This document shows, piece by piece, positions 8,331 through 16,442 of a stretch of 64,000 nt of DNA (positions are counted from its first letter, which is position 1; each line of letters begins with the position of its first letter). A model generated the notes under the pieces. The model was not told where the DNA came from, did not search any database, and saw only the letters and a list, made by a program, of their open reading frames with translations. The position numbers and the translations under genes were made by a program. The DNA comes from CAYJBH01 sp964369965 (GTDB lineage Bacteria > Bacillota > Clostridia > Oscillospirales > Ruminococcaceae): NCBI GenBank assembly GCA_964369965.1, contig CAYJGF010000004.1:1-64000 (forward strand). The letters are read 5' to 3'.

Positions 8331-9755
8331 ATGAGCAACAGGTATGAGAGCCCATTTTGTGGGCGTTATTCCAGTGATGAGATGCAAAAAGTTTTTTCGT
8401 CAAACTGCAAGTTTGGTTATTGGCGCAGATTGTGGGTGGCACTTGCCGAGAGTGAAAAGGAGCTCGGGCTTGATATATCCGACGCACAGATTGAGGAGAT
8501 GAGGGCTAATGTCGACAACATAGACTATGCCGCCGCCGCAGGCTATGAAAAGGAGTTGCGCCACGATGTCATGGCGCACATCCATGCCTTTGGTGACGTC
8601 GCCCCCGGCGCACGTGCCATAATTCATCTCGGCGCAACCTCCAGCTATGTCGGGGATAATACCGACTTGTTGCAACAGCGTGAGGCACTTATTCTCGTGA
8701 AAAAACGCCTTGTGAGCGTGATTAAAAAGGCGGCGGATTTTGCCGATAAATATAAAGACCTTGCCTGCCTTGCGTTTACTCATTTTCAGCCGGCGCAACC
8801 GACGACGCTCGGCAAACGCGCAACGCTATGGATAAACGAGTTGCTCCTCGATTTAGAGCAGCTTGATTTTGTCATAGACAACCTTAAATTTTTCGGCTGT
8901 AAAGGCACGACCGGCACCGCCGCGAGCTTCGCCTCCCTCTTTGACGGGGATGTCGATAAAATAAAACGTCTTGAAATGCTTATAGCAAAAAAGATGGGCT
9001 TTGATGATATCTATCCGGTTGGGGGGCAGACCTACTCTCGAAAGGTGGACTTTTATATCATGTCGGTGCTGTCCGGCATTGCGCAGAGCAGTTATAAATT
9101 TTCTAATGATATACGGCTTTTATCCAACCTGCGTGAGGTGGAGGAGCCGTTTGAGTCAGGGCAGGTAGGATCCTCCGCAATGGCGTATAAACGAAATCCA
9201 ATGCGCAGTGAGCGCATAGCCTCCCTCGCGCGGTACGTGATGACGGACACCTTAAACCCTGCACTGACCGCGTCCTCCCAATGGTTTGAGCGCACACTGG
9301 ACGACTCGGCGAACCGACGCATCGCCATTCCGGAGGCATTTTTAGCGGTGGACGCTATCCTTGCGCTTTACGGCAATATTATCGGTGGACTTTCCGTCTT
9401 TCCGCTGATAATAAAACGCCGACTCGACGGGGAACTCCCGTTCATGGCGACGGAAAATATTTTAATGCACTGCGTTAAACAGGGTAAGGATCGCCAGACG
9501 GTACACGAGCTGATTCGCACTCACTCGGTAGCGGCGGCCACTGCGTTAAAGCAGGGGGAGGACCCGCGTCTGTTGGAGCGCATAGCAGATGATGAGGCTT
9601 TTGGACTTAATATGGAACAGATTATGGATATAATTGAAAAGAGCAACCTCACCGGCATAGCACAGCTGCAAACCCGAGAGTTTTTAGCCACCGTAGAGGA
9701 GGTGTTGAAAAAGAACAAAGACTATTTAACCGAGGATGCGGTTATAAGGGTGTAG
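8331..9755 (+). CDS. purB: Adenylosuccinate lyase
   Basis: About 474 residues. PurB removes fumarate from SAICAR and from adenylosuccinate, two steps of AMP synthesis. The start is placed at the ATG at 8331, which follows AAAGGGA by eight bases; the upstream reading from 8280 overlaps the promoter. Family features include the conserved early RYESPFCGRYSS, THFQPAQPTTLGKR, and the fumarase/aspartase signature GSSAMAYKRNPMRSERI with its catalytic serine loop. It is followed by a bidirectional terminator at 9770-9805, so it is a single-gene unit. Confidence 0.95.
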   Translation: MSNRYESPFCGRYSSDEMQKVFSSNCKFGYWRRLWVALAESEKELGLDISDAQIEEMRANVDNIDYAAAAGYEKELRHDVMAHIHAFGDVAPGARAIIHLGATSSYVGDNTDLLQQREALILVKKRLVSVIKKAADFADKYKDLACLAFTHFQPAQPTTLGKRATLWINELLLDLEQLDFVIDNLKFFGCKGTTGTAASFASLFDGDVDKIKRLEMLIAKKMGFDDIYPVGGQTYSRKVDFYIMSVLSGIAQSSYKFSNDIRLLSNLREVEEPFESGQVGSSAMAYKRNPMRSERIASLARYVMTDTLNPALTASSQWFERTLDDSANRRIAIPEAFLAVDAILALYGNIIGGLSVFPLIIKRRLDGELPFMATENILMHCVKQGKDRQTVHELIRTHSVAAATALKQGEDPRLLERIADDEAFGLNMEQIMDIIEKSNLTGIAQLQTREFLATVEEVLKKNKDYLTEDAVIRV

Positions 9756-9769
9756 ACTTACTATATAAT

Positions 9770-9811
9770 AAACCCAACTGAACAAATCGTTATTTAGTTG
9801 GGTTTATTTTG
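9770..9811. terminator. Bidirectional terminator after purB
   Basis: AAACCCAACT (9770-9779) pairs with AGTTGGGTTT (9796-9805), followed on the plus strand by a T-rich tract. The minus-strand stop codon of the AraC remnant (9804-9806) overlaps its right arm. Confidence 0.8.
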
Positions 9812-10208
9812 TTTTATGAGAATTTCGATATTTTAATGGATTTATTCCACACATTTTTTTAAATGTCTTTGTAAAATGACTTTGATCAAAAAAACCTAAA
9901 GAATATGCTATTTCATTTAACGGTGTTGATGTTTCAAGAAGCATTTTGCATGAAATTTTGATTTTATGGGTAATAATGTATTGAATTGGCGAAACGAACC
10001 AATATTTTTCCCTTGTAATTTCAATATTGATCTGCTGGAGATAAGGTTTTACAATGTGGATTATACATTTATATATCTGTGTCGACAAATCATATTCGTA
10101 GTCATCGGATTTTTCTTTTGTCATTTCTAAAATATGAAAAACCATCTCGTCCACTTTTTTGTCGGTGAAAAATATAGGCAGTTGCCAGTAATTTGAAAGT
10201 GAGTTCAT
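9804..10208 (-). pseudogene. Truncated AraC-family regulator
   Basis: 134 residues. The C-terminal half is a recognisable AraC DNA-binding end (LNEIAYSLGFFDQSHFTKTFKKMCGINPLKYR, spread over the last 45 residues). The first helix-turn-helix is incomplete: the residues expected before SPIQYIITHKIKISCKMLLE are replaced by a short unrelated stretch, and the N-terminal sensing domain is missing. Typical family members have about 270-300 residues. An internal deletion that left the frame open is the simplest reading. It lies beside another gene fragment, so the locus seems to be decaying. Confidence 0.7.
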
Positions 10209-10246
10209 TATCGGCGCAGTTATGGCACCTCTAAAACAAAACCAGA

Positions 10247-10516
10247 TAAAATTCGAGGGTTTTATCGGCAGGGTGTGATTTATTGGAATATGCTCGAAAA
10301 TATAAAAAAGAGCTCACTTTTATCGGAGGATTGGACGCACAGTTGCTGACAGATGGTAGCAAAAGTGAAATACTCGCAGAATGCAAAAGAATTATGGATG
10401 GAATGAGGGAGATAGGTGCGGCGTTTATTTTTGGCTCCGATCATTCCATACCACCCGGTGTTAGTTTAGAAAACTATAAAATGGTGTTAGACTACTTTAA
10501 TGCAAATTGTAATTAA
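10247..10516 (+). pseudogene. 3' fragment of a uroporphyrinogen-decarboxylase-family gene
   Basis: The open reading (TTG at 10283, extendable upstream to about 10247) gives only the C-terminal quarter of a URO-D/methyltransferase (MtaA/MtbA-like) protein: YARKYKKELTFIGGLDAQLL, then GAAFIFGSDHSIPPGVSLEN near the end. Complete members have about 330-370 residues, and the barrel upstream of this is absent. Base composition matches the AraC fragment on the other strand, suggesting that one deletion removed the start of both divergent genes. Its stop codon falls inside the closing arm of the hairpin element that begins at 10511. Confidence 0.7.
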
Positions 10517-10664
10517 TGCCTGCTGAACAACTTAAAAATAGCTTTACCAAGCTACAAAAAGCTATTTTTAAGTTGTCAAAGTGCAAGGTTTTTTCCAATA
10601 TTCAGACAAAAGCCTTGCACTTTGATTTTCGCCTAAAGCGAAAATTTAGCAGATAGCATCAATT
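10511..10664. repeat. Three-arm hairpin element, copy 1
   Basis: A closing stem is formed by 10511-10527 and 10645-10664 (17 bases, one 3-nt bulge ATA, two mismatches). It encloses exactly three hairpins: an 18-bp perfect stem (10528-10545 with 10558-10575, 12-nt loop), a 13-bp perfect stem (10576-10588 with 10613-10625) and an 8-bp perfect stem ATTTTCGC/GCGAAAAT (10625-10632, 10638-10645). Almost every base between the closing arms is paired or in a hairpin loop. No coding potential. Confidence 0.75.
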
Positions 10665-10752
10665 AAAGCCGTAAAATTGGCACGTTTTGCCAGTTTTACA
10701 ACAAACGCGTAGCGTTTGTGCTGAATAACTTGTTATTCAGTAGGCTTTAATT
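10661..10752. repeat. Three-arm hairpin element, copy 2
   Basis: AATTAAAGCC (10661-10670) pairs perfectly with GGCTTTAATT (10743-10752). Between them are exactly three hairpins: GTAAAATTGGCA/TGCCAGTTTTAC (10671-10682, 10688-10699; one G.U), ACAAACGC/GCGTTTGT (10701-10708, 10712-10719) and CTGAATAAC/GTTATTCAG (10721-10729, 10732-10740). It shares four bases with the preceding element and has the same plan but different sequence. Confidence 0.75.
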
Positions 10753-10841
10753 ATAGTAATTGAATTTTTTTAACTTCATTTAAGGTTAGCCTATTAGAAT
10801 AAGGTCAAACAAACAAGACTAACCGTTTAAAGGAGTTAACC

Positions 10842-12056
10842 ATGAACAATCAAGATTACAATTATTATACCACCCCTACGACAGAGCAGTATCAAACATT
10901 GCCACCACCCTCAAAAAAGAACACCGGCAAAAAGGTGGCAAGGACGGTTTCGCTACTTCTTGCGGTGGCACTGGTGGGCACTGCCGGAGGATTCGGCGGC
11001 AGTATGCTCCATGCCGAGCTCAATCCGGTCGAGGCAACCTCAAATGTCGCCGCAACCGACGATATAGGTGTCTTAAACACAGCCGATACCTCAAAACAAA
11101 GCCTCAATCTCTCGGTGTCGGAGATAGCTCAAAAAGCTCAACCCTCCGTCGTGGAGATAACCACCGAGGTGGTTGTCTACGGTACATTTAACCAGTCCTA
11201 CGTCGGCTCCGGTGCCGGCAGTGGTGTCATCGTGTCGGAGGATGGATATATCGTCACCAACCACCATGTCATCGACGATGCCTCCAGTATCACGGTCAAG
11301 ACGGTAGACGGTGAGAGTTATGAGGCGACGCTTGTGGGTAGCGATGCCGAGACAGACCTTGCGGTTTTAAAGGTAGAGGCAAGTGGTCTTACCGCCGCAA
11401 CCATCGGCTCTTCCGGTGACCTTGCGGTCGGCGACTATGTGATGGCTATAGGCAATCCGCTCGGTCATCTCGGCGGCTCGGTGTCGGACGGTATAATCAG
11501 CGCACTTTCCCGTGAGATCACCATCGAGGGTGAGACCATGACACTGCTTCAGACCAACGCCGCGGTCAACCCCGGCAACTCGGGCGGCGGTCTTTTCAAC
11601 GAAAACGGCGAGCTAGTCGGGGTCGTCAACGCAAAATCCTCCAGTGTGGAGGTAGAGGGCATAGGCTTTGCAATCCCCATCGACATTGCTGTCGAGGTGA
11701 TGGAGGATATAATCGAGGTCGGCTATGTGCAGGGTAGATTCACCCTCGGCGTCAGCGTCCTTGAGGTTGACAGCGAGGAGATGGCGGCAATGTATCGCTT
11801 AGATGAACTCGGTCTGTATATTCAAAGCATCACACAGGGTGGCAACGCCCATCTTGCAGGTATGCAGGCAGGCGACAGAATAGTGGAGTTCGACGGTCAA
11901 GAGATCATGAATTTTGAAGATTTGCAGTCGGCGCTTGAACAGAGCGAGGCAAACTCAACGGTAGAGGTGATTATCCAAAGAGCTGGCGAAACACAGGTTA
12001 TGCGCGTGGTGCTCAACGAGACGGTGGCAAACACCATCGAGACGGCGATAGGATAA
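10842..12056 (+). CDS. htrA: HtrA/DegP-like membrane-anchored serine protease
   Basis: 404 residues, S1C protease family, protein quality control at the outer face of the membrane. A cytoplasmic N-terminal tail rich in Gln, Tyr, Thr and Pro (residues 1-30) is followed by one membrane anchor (about 33-55). The catalytic triad is visible: His in IVTNHHVIDDA (about 143), Asp in AETDLAVLKV (about 175) and Ser in NPGNSGGGLFN (about 247). A single PDZ domain occupies about 295-395 (LGLYIQSITQGGNAHLAGMQ). The start follows AAAGGAG. Downstream lies a GC-rich hairpin that probably was its terminator and is now interrupted by a miniature element. Confidence 0.93.
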   Translation: MNNQDYNYYTTPTTEQYQTLPPPSKKNTGKKVARTVSLLLAVALVGTAGGFGGSMLHAELNPVEATSNVAATDDIGVLNTADTSKQSLNLSVSEIAQKAQPSVVEITTEVVVYGTFNQSYVGSGAGSGVIVSEDGYIVTNHHVIDDASSITVKTVDGESYEATLVGSDAETDLAVLKVEASGLTAATIGSSGDLAVGDYVMAIGNPLGHLGGSVSDGIISALSREITIEGETMTLLQTNAAVNPGNSGGGLFNENGELVGVVNAKSSSVEVEGIGFAIPIDIAVEVMEDIIEVGYVQGRFTLGVSVLEVDSEEMAAMYRLDELGLYIQSITQGGNAHLAGMQAGDRIVEFDGQEIMNFEDLQSALEQSEANSTVEVIIQRAGETQVMRVVLNETVANTIETAIG

Positions 12057-12068
12057 TATATACAGTAA

Positions 12069-12284
12069 AGGGGCGAACATTTGGAGTTCGCCCCTTAGAC
12101 TGTCAAAAAACCTGTAAATCCCTTAAAATGTCAAATTTGGTGACATGCGCGGCGAATTTGACCTTCGACAAATGGCTTCGCAAAGCCATTTGTGGGGGAG
12201 GGTACCGGGAGGGGATGCATCCCCTCTCGGGGCTGTCGAACTTTTTCGACAGCCAGAGGGGCGAACATTTGGAGTTCGCCCCTT
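12069..12284. mobile_element. Miniature inverted-repeat element B inside a duplicated terminator-like hairpin
   Basis: Element 12097-12256 starts AGACTGTCAAAAAA and ends TTTTTCGACAGCCAGA. It matches element A (56-237) closely from AAATGTCAAATT to the right end, including the 26-bp palindrome region and the CAAATGGCTT hairpin. It is bracketed by two identical 28-bp copies of a hairpin, 12069-12096 and 12257-12284 (AGGGGCGAAC, a short loop, then GTTCGCCCCTT). In both A and B the flanking duplication spans a complete palindrome, 20 bp in one case and 28 bp in the other. Confidence 0.8.
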
Positions 12285-12469
12285 AGACTGTCAAAAACAG
12301 CCGACAGATATGTAAAGTTTTGGTGACACAAGGTAGTAGGGGGCGTCGAGGACGCTCGCCCATCGGGGCGTCGAGGACGCCCCCTACAAATGACATCATG
12401 ATTTTATGTAATATTTTTTTGGGTATACCTTTTTTGACAGTCTGAGGGACAGGGCAGAGTCCAGTCCCT
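12285..12469. mobile_element. Diverged miniature inverted-repeat element C
   Basis: 12285-12444 begins AGACTGTCAAAAAC and ends TTTTTTGACAGTCTGA, with the same terminal repeats as A and B but an unrelated interior: a long GC-rich hairpin from GTAGGGGGCGTC (about 12332) to GACGCCCCCTAC (about 12384). It follows directly on the second hairpin copy of element B and is itself followed by another hairpin, AGGGAC/GTCCCT (12445-12469). The block therefore alternates hairpin, element, hairpin, element, hairpin. The rest of the gap up to the beta-galactosidase promoter shows nothing more. Confidence 0.65.
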
Positions 12470-12518
12470 ACAACCCAACCATTAAATCGATACGATGAGA
12501 TATTGTTAAAAAAGACAA

Positions 12519-12547
12519 TTTACAATTAACACTAACTGTGTTAAAAT
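12519..12547 (+). promoter_or_regulatory. Promoter of beta-galactosidase gene
   Basis: TTTACA (12519-12524), 17-base spacer, TAAAAT (12542-12547). A ribosome site AGGAGG follows at about 12560. Confidence 0.6.
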
Positions 12548-12573
12548 AAAGGAACAACGCAGGAGGATACAAA

Positions 12574-15327
12574 ATGGATTTACTGAAACAGCTCACGAAC
12601 CCCACCTTTTACAAACAAAACCGCCTCGACGCACACTCCGACCACAAGTTTTTTGACGGTGAACACCGCTCGCAAAGTGTGCTTTTAAACGGCATGTGGA
12701 AGATGGCTTACTCCAAGCGCATCGCCGACCGACCAATCGGTTTTCACAAAATCGACTATCCAATCAACGACTTTTATGACATTGTCGTGCCGGGTCATGC
12801 GGAGTTGCAGGGCTTTGGTGGCATTCAATATGTCAACACACAGTACCCATGGGACGGGCTCGCCGACATAAATCCGCCGGAAATCGATCCCAACGACTCG
12901 CCGGTGTTGTCCTACGTCACCTTTTTTGACCTGCCGGAGCTGTTCCGAGATAAACGTGTCTGCATTAATTTTTGCGGTGTGGAACAGGCGTTCACCCTCT
13001 ATCTCAACGGTGAGTACGTCGGCTTTTCGCAGGATAGCTTCACACCGTCCCACTTCGACCTCACCCCCTTTATAAAGGAAAAGGACAACCGCCTTTGTGT
13101 CGAGGTATATAAACGCACCTGTTTCGGCTGGATGGAAGATCAGGACTTTTTCCGCTTTTCCGGAATTTTTCGCGATGTAATCCTCTATGCAAAACCGAAA
13201 ATACATATCGAGGATCTATTTGTCCTGCCCACTGTCGACGAGAGCCTAAAAAATGGCGAACTGACCGTCAAATTTAAGATTTCCGGCACCGATAAACCGA
13301 CGGTGAAAATCTCACTTAAAAACTCGTGCGGTGTGGAACTTTACAGCGATACCCCACAATATAACTTTATAAAAACCGATACCGTCGAACCTGCGGAGAA
13401 TGTTGACGAGTATTTTCTCGCGCCCGTTATCCCAATCGAAAACCCCACCCTTTGGGGTAAGTTCGCGCCCAATCTTTATGAGCTGACACTCACCGTATTT
13501 GATGGCGTTGATATAGTCGAATATGTAAAACAGGATGTAGGTTTTAGGCGGTTTGAGATGAAAGGCAATGCACTGTATCTCAATGGCGAGCGACTGGTGA
13601 TAAACGGTGTCAACCGCCACGAGTGGCACGCCGCAAAAGGTCGTGCAATATCGGCGGAGGACATGCTCGCCGACATCGAAGTGTTTAAACGCAATAATAT
13701 CGACAGTGTGCGCACCAGTCACTACCCCAACCAATCGCTGTGGTACGAGCTGTGCGACAAAAACGGCATAACGGTGCTGGATGAGGCGAACATAGAATCC
13801 CACGGTACATGGCAAAAAAACAACGTTGTCTGTGTCACCACCAACGTGCCGGGCAGTTTGCCGGATTGGCGAGACGTGGCGGTAGACAGAGCTGTGTCGG
13901 TATTCGAGCGCGATAAAAACCACCCCAGCATCCTCTTTTGGTCGTGTGGCAACGAGTCCTATGCAGGCGAGAATATGTTAGCCATGGCGAATTTCTTCCG
14001 TCGCAAAGACTCCTCTCGATTTGTGCACTATGAGGGGGTGTTCCACTGCCGTGAGTTTGAGGCGATAAGCGACGTCGAGAGCCAGATGTACACCACCCCG
14101 AGCGACTGCGAGCAATACCTCGGCAAAGACGCGAAAAAGCCGTTCTTCCTCTGTGAATACATGCACGACATGGGCAACTCACTCGGCGGTTTTGAGAGCT
14201 ATATGAACCTCTATGATAAATACGAGAACTACCACGGCGGCTACATCTGGGACTATATGGACCAGGCGCTCTATCAAAATGTCGGCGGTGAGCGCGTGCT
14301 CGGCTACGGCGGTGATTTTCTGGAACGACCGAGCGACTACAACTTCTCCGGCAACGGCATAGTCTTTGCCGACCGGAGCGAAAAACCGGCGATGCAGGAG
14401 GTGAAATACTGGTACTCCTCACCGGAAAAACGTGCCGAATGGGACCGGCGCAATGCGGAGTTTTCCTACACAAAAACTATCGAAAAAACTGACAAAACGG
14501 TCAAACTTATCGAGGGCAACATGCATTACGGCGTTGTGGGAGACGGCTTTTCGGTGCTGTTTTCCACCGTCAAGGGCGGTCCTGTGTCGATAAACTACGA
14601 TGGTGTCGAGTGGTTACGACATGCCATGAAGCCAACCTATCACCGCGCCCCGACCGAGAATGACACCGCCTGCGGATTCCCACAAAAAAGCGGTGTGTGG
14701 TCGCTCGCCGACCGCTACAGCGTCCACACCGACCTTGTAGCCGAGCTAAAGGGCGGCGCCGCGGTCATCTCCTACACCTACGACAATTCTACCGTTGTGT
14801 CCTACACCGTAGATGGTGACGGCAAAATTACGGTCGAGGCGAAGTTTAACGGCAAAAAAGGACTGCCACAGCTGCCGCTGTTCGGTATGCAGTTTGCAAC
14901 ACCGACGGCTATCCGGCATTTTGACTATGTCGGCTACAGCGGTGAGACCTACCCCGACCGCTACAAGGGCGGTGAGTACGGCGCACACAGTGAGCTTGTG
15001 TCAGGGCAACTTCCGGCATATATCGTGCCGCAGGAATGCGGTTGCCACTGTTACAGCAAGATGTTTGCACTCAAAAACGGCGATAAACAACTGCGATTTG
15101 TTGCAGAGGATAACTTCCACTTCTCCGTCCTGCCATACAGCACGGCACAGATGGAGGAGGCATGGCATAGCTACGAACTGCCGACCTCTCAAAACACCCA
15201 TGTGCGGATACTCGCAAAGATGCGCGGTGTTGGTGGTATAAATACCTGGGGAGCAGACGTCGAGGAGCAGTATCATGTGAGCGCCGAGGAGGACATATTA
15301 TTGAGGTTTTTTATCAAAGGAAAATAA
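12574..15327 (+). CDS. Glycoside hydrolase family 2 beta-galactosidase
   Basis: 917 residues, LacZ-like. The order is sugar-binding jelly-roll, Ig-like domain, TIM barrel, second Ig-like domain and a C-terminal beta-sandwich (family LacZ domain 5). The catalytic acid/base is the Glu in SCGNESYAGEN, and the nucleophile is the Glu in FFLCEYMHDMGNSLGGF. GVNRHEWH and DSVRTSHYPNQ are typical. There is no signal peptide, so it acts in the cytoplasm on imported lactose-like disaccharides or host-glycan galactosides. It is a single gene without a linked transporter. The reading frame is intact and short of the about 1020 residues of E. coli LacZ because several loops are shorter. Confidence 0.93.
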   Translation: MDLLKQLTNPTFYKQNRLDAHSDHKFFDGEHRSQSVLLNGMWKMAYSKRIADRPIGFHKIDYPINDFYDIVVPGHAELQGFGGIQYVNTQYPWDGLADINPPEIDPNDSPVLSYVTFFDLPELFRDKRVCINFCGVEQAFTLYLNGEYVGFSQDSFTPSHFDLTPFIKEKDNRLCVEVYKRTCFGWMEDQDFFRFSGIFRDVILYAKPKIHIEDLFVLPTVDESLKNGELTVKFKISGTDKPTVKISLKNSCGVELYSDTPQYNFIKTDTVEPAENVDEYFLAPVIPIENPTLWGKFAPNLYELTLTVFDGVDIVEYVKQDVGFRRFEMKGNALYLNGERLVINGVNRHEWHAAKGRAISAEDMLADIEVFKRNNIDSVRTSHYPNQSLWYELCDKNGITVLDEANIESHGTWQKNNVVCVTTNVPGSLPDWRDVAVDRAVSVFERDKNHPSILFWSCGNESYAGENMLAMANFFRRKDSSRFVHYEGVFHCREFEAISDVESQMYTTPSDCEQYLGKDAKKPFFLCEYMHDMGNSLGGFESYMNLYDKYENYHGGYIWDYMDQALYQNVGGERVLGYGGDFLERPSDYNFSGNGIVFADRSEKPAMQEVKYWYSSPEKRAEWDRRNAEFSYTKTIEKTDKTVKLIEGNMHYGVVGDGFSVLFSTVKGGPVSINYDGVEWLRHAMKPTYHRAPTENDTACGFPQKSGVWSLADRYSVHTDLVAELKGGAAVISYTYDNSTVVSYTVDGDGKITVEAKFNGKKGLPQLPLFGMQFATPTAIRHFDYVGYSGETYPDRYKGGEYGAHSELVSGQLPAYIVPQECGCHCYSKMFALKNGDKQLRFVAEDNFHFSVLPYSTAQMEEAWHSYELPTSQNTHVRILAKMRGVGGINTWGADVEEQYHVSAEEDILLRFFIKGK

Positions 15328-15345
15328 AAAATTTAAAATTAGGTA

Positions 15346-15372
15346 TAAAGTTTTTTAAATTTGGTGCGATGT
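15346..15372 (+). promoter_or_regulatory. Sigma-D-like promoter of flagellin
   Basis: TAAAGTTT (15346-15353), exactly 11 bases, then TGCGATGT (15365-15372), close to the sigma-28/sigma-D pattern TAAAGTTT-N11-GCCGATAA. It lies 75 bases before the flagellin ATG. The match is by eye. Confidence 0.6.
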
Positions 15373-15447
15373 TATTATCAGAGACGCAGAGAGCGTCGAA
15401 AAAGAGAGGAAAAGGAATTCCTCTTGTAGCAGATTAAGGAGAAAGAA

Positions 15448-16287
15448 ATGATTATTCAACACAACATTATGGCGCTCAATTCTAATCGTCAGCTCGGCAC
15501 AAACAACTCGGCAGTCGCAAAGAACCTTGAAAAATTATCGTCCGGTTACAAAATCAACCGCGCCGGCGACGACGCCGCAGGTCTTGCAATCTCCGAGAAG
15601 ATGAGATCACAAATCAAAGGTCTCGAGGTCGCTCAGGTCAACGCACAGGACGCTATCTCGCTGATACAGACCGCTGAGGGTGCCCTTACCGAAGTTCACA
15701 GCATGTTAAATCGTATGGTCGAGCTTTCAACCAAAGCCGCCAACGGAACATATGCCGATGTCGACCGTAGTCAACTGCAACAGGAGATGGACAGCCTGTT
15801 AGAAGAAATAGATCGTATCGCTTCTTCCACCAACTTCAACGGCACAAGCCTACTCTCCGGTAGTGATTTAAATACCGCCACATCGGTTTCCACTCTCACA
15901 TTCCAGATAGGCGACACATCGAAACAGACTGTAAGTATGGATCTCAAAAACATGAGCACTGTCGGTCTTCAATTAAATGGAGCTAATTTTAATATTTCCA
16001 CGCTCACCAATGCACAAGCTGCAATTGATACCATTAACAGAGCTATCAGCTTAGTTTCCGCACAACGTGCAACATTCGGTGCGATGCAAAACCGCTTAGA
16101 GCACACCATCAACAACCTCGGCGTAACCACCGAGAACATGACAGCCGCTGAGAGTCGTATCCGCGACACCGACATGGCGACCGAAATGATGGCATACACC
16201 AAGAATACGGTGCTGGTACAGGCGGCGCAGGCAATGCTTGCACAGGCGAACACTCAACCGCAATCGGTACTGCAACTGCTCCAATAG
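15448..16287 (+). CDS. fliC: Flagellin
   Basis: 279 residues, a short flagellin made almost only of the conserved D0/D1 domains. The N-terminus MIIQHNIMALNSNRQLG and C-terminus QAAQAMLAQANTQPQSVLQL are complete, and the central variable region is about 80 residues. The motif GAMQNRLEHTINNL is standard. It has its own ribosome site (AAGGAG), a sigma-D-like promoter and a strong terminator (16304-16340), so it is a single-gene unit. No export or hook genes are present here. The cell is inferred to be motile, consistent with the chemoreceptor at 6.5 kb. Confidence 0.96.
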   Translation: MIIQHNIMALNSNRQLGTNNSAVAKNLEKLSSGYKINRAGDDAAGLAISEKMRSQIKGLEVAQVNAQDAISLIQTAEGALTEVHSMLNRMVELSTKAANGTYADVDRSQLQQEMDSLLEEIDRIASSTNFNGTSLLSGSDLNTATSVSTLTFQIGDTSKQTVSMDLKNMSTVGLQLNGANFNISTLTNAQAAIDTINRAISLVSAQRATFGAMQNRLEHTINNLGVTTENMTAAESRIRDTDMATEMMAYTKNTVLVQAAQAMLAQANTQPQSVLQLLQ

Positions 16288-16303
16288 TATAAACACTTTC
16301 TCC

Positions 16304-16350
16304 TCCCAAAGTAAGTTTTTCTTTGAAACTTACTTTGGGATTTTAGTTTT
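16304..16350 (+). terminator. Terminator after flagellin
   Basis: TCCCAAAGTAAGTTT (16304-16318) pairs perfectly with AAACTTACTTTGGGA (16326-16340) and is followed by TTTTAGTTTT. Confidence 0.9.
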
Positions 16351-16374
16351 ATCTGTTAAGATAATCTCTTAACA

Positions 16375-16404
16375 TTGACATTTTGCCCTGTTTTATGGTA
16401 TTAT
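16375..16404 (+). promoter_or_regulatory. Promoter of aspS-gatC
   Basis: TTGACA (16375-16380), 18-base spacer, TATTAT (16399-16404), about 40 bases before the start. Confidence 0.7.
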
Positions 16405-16442
16405 AAAACCGTACAAGTAAAAAGCGAAAGGACGTTTTTAAC

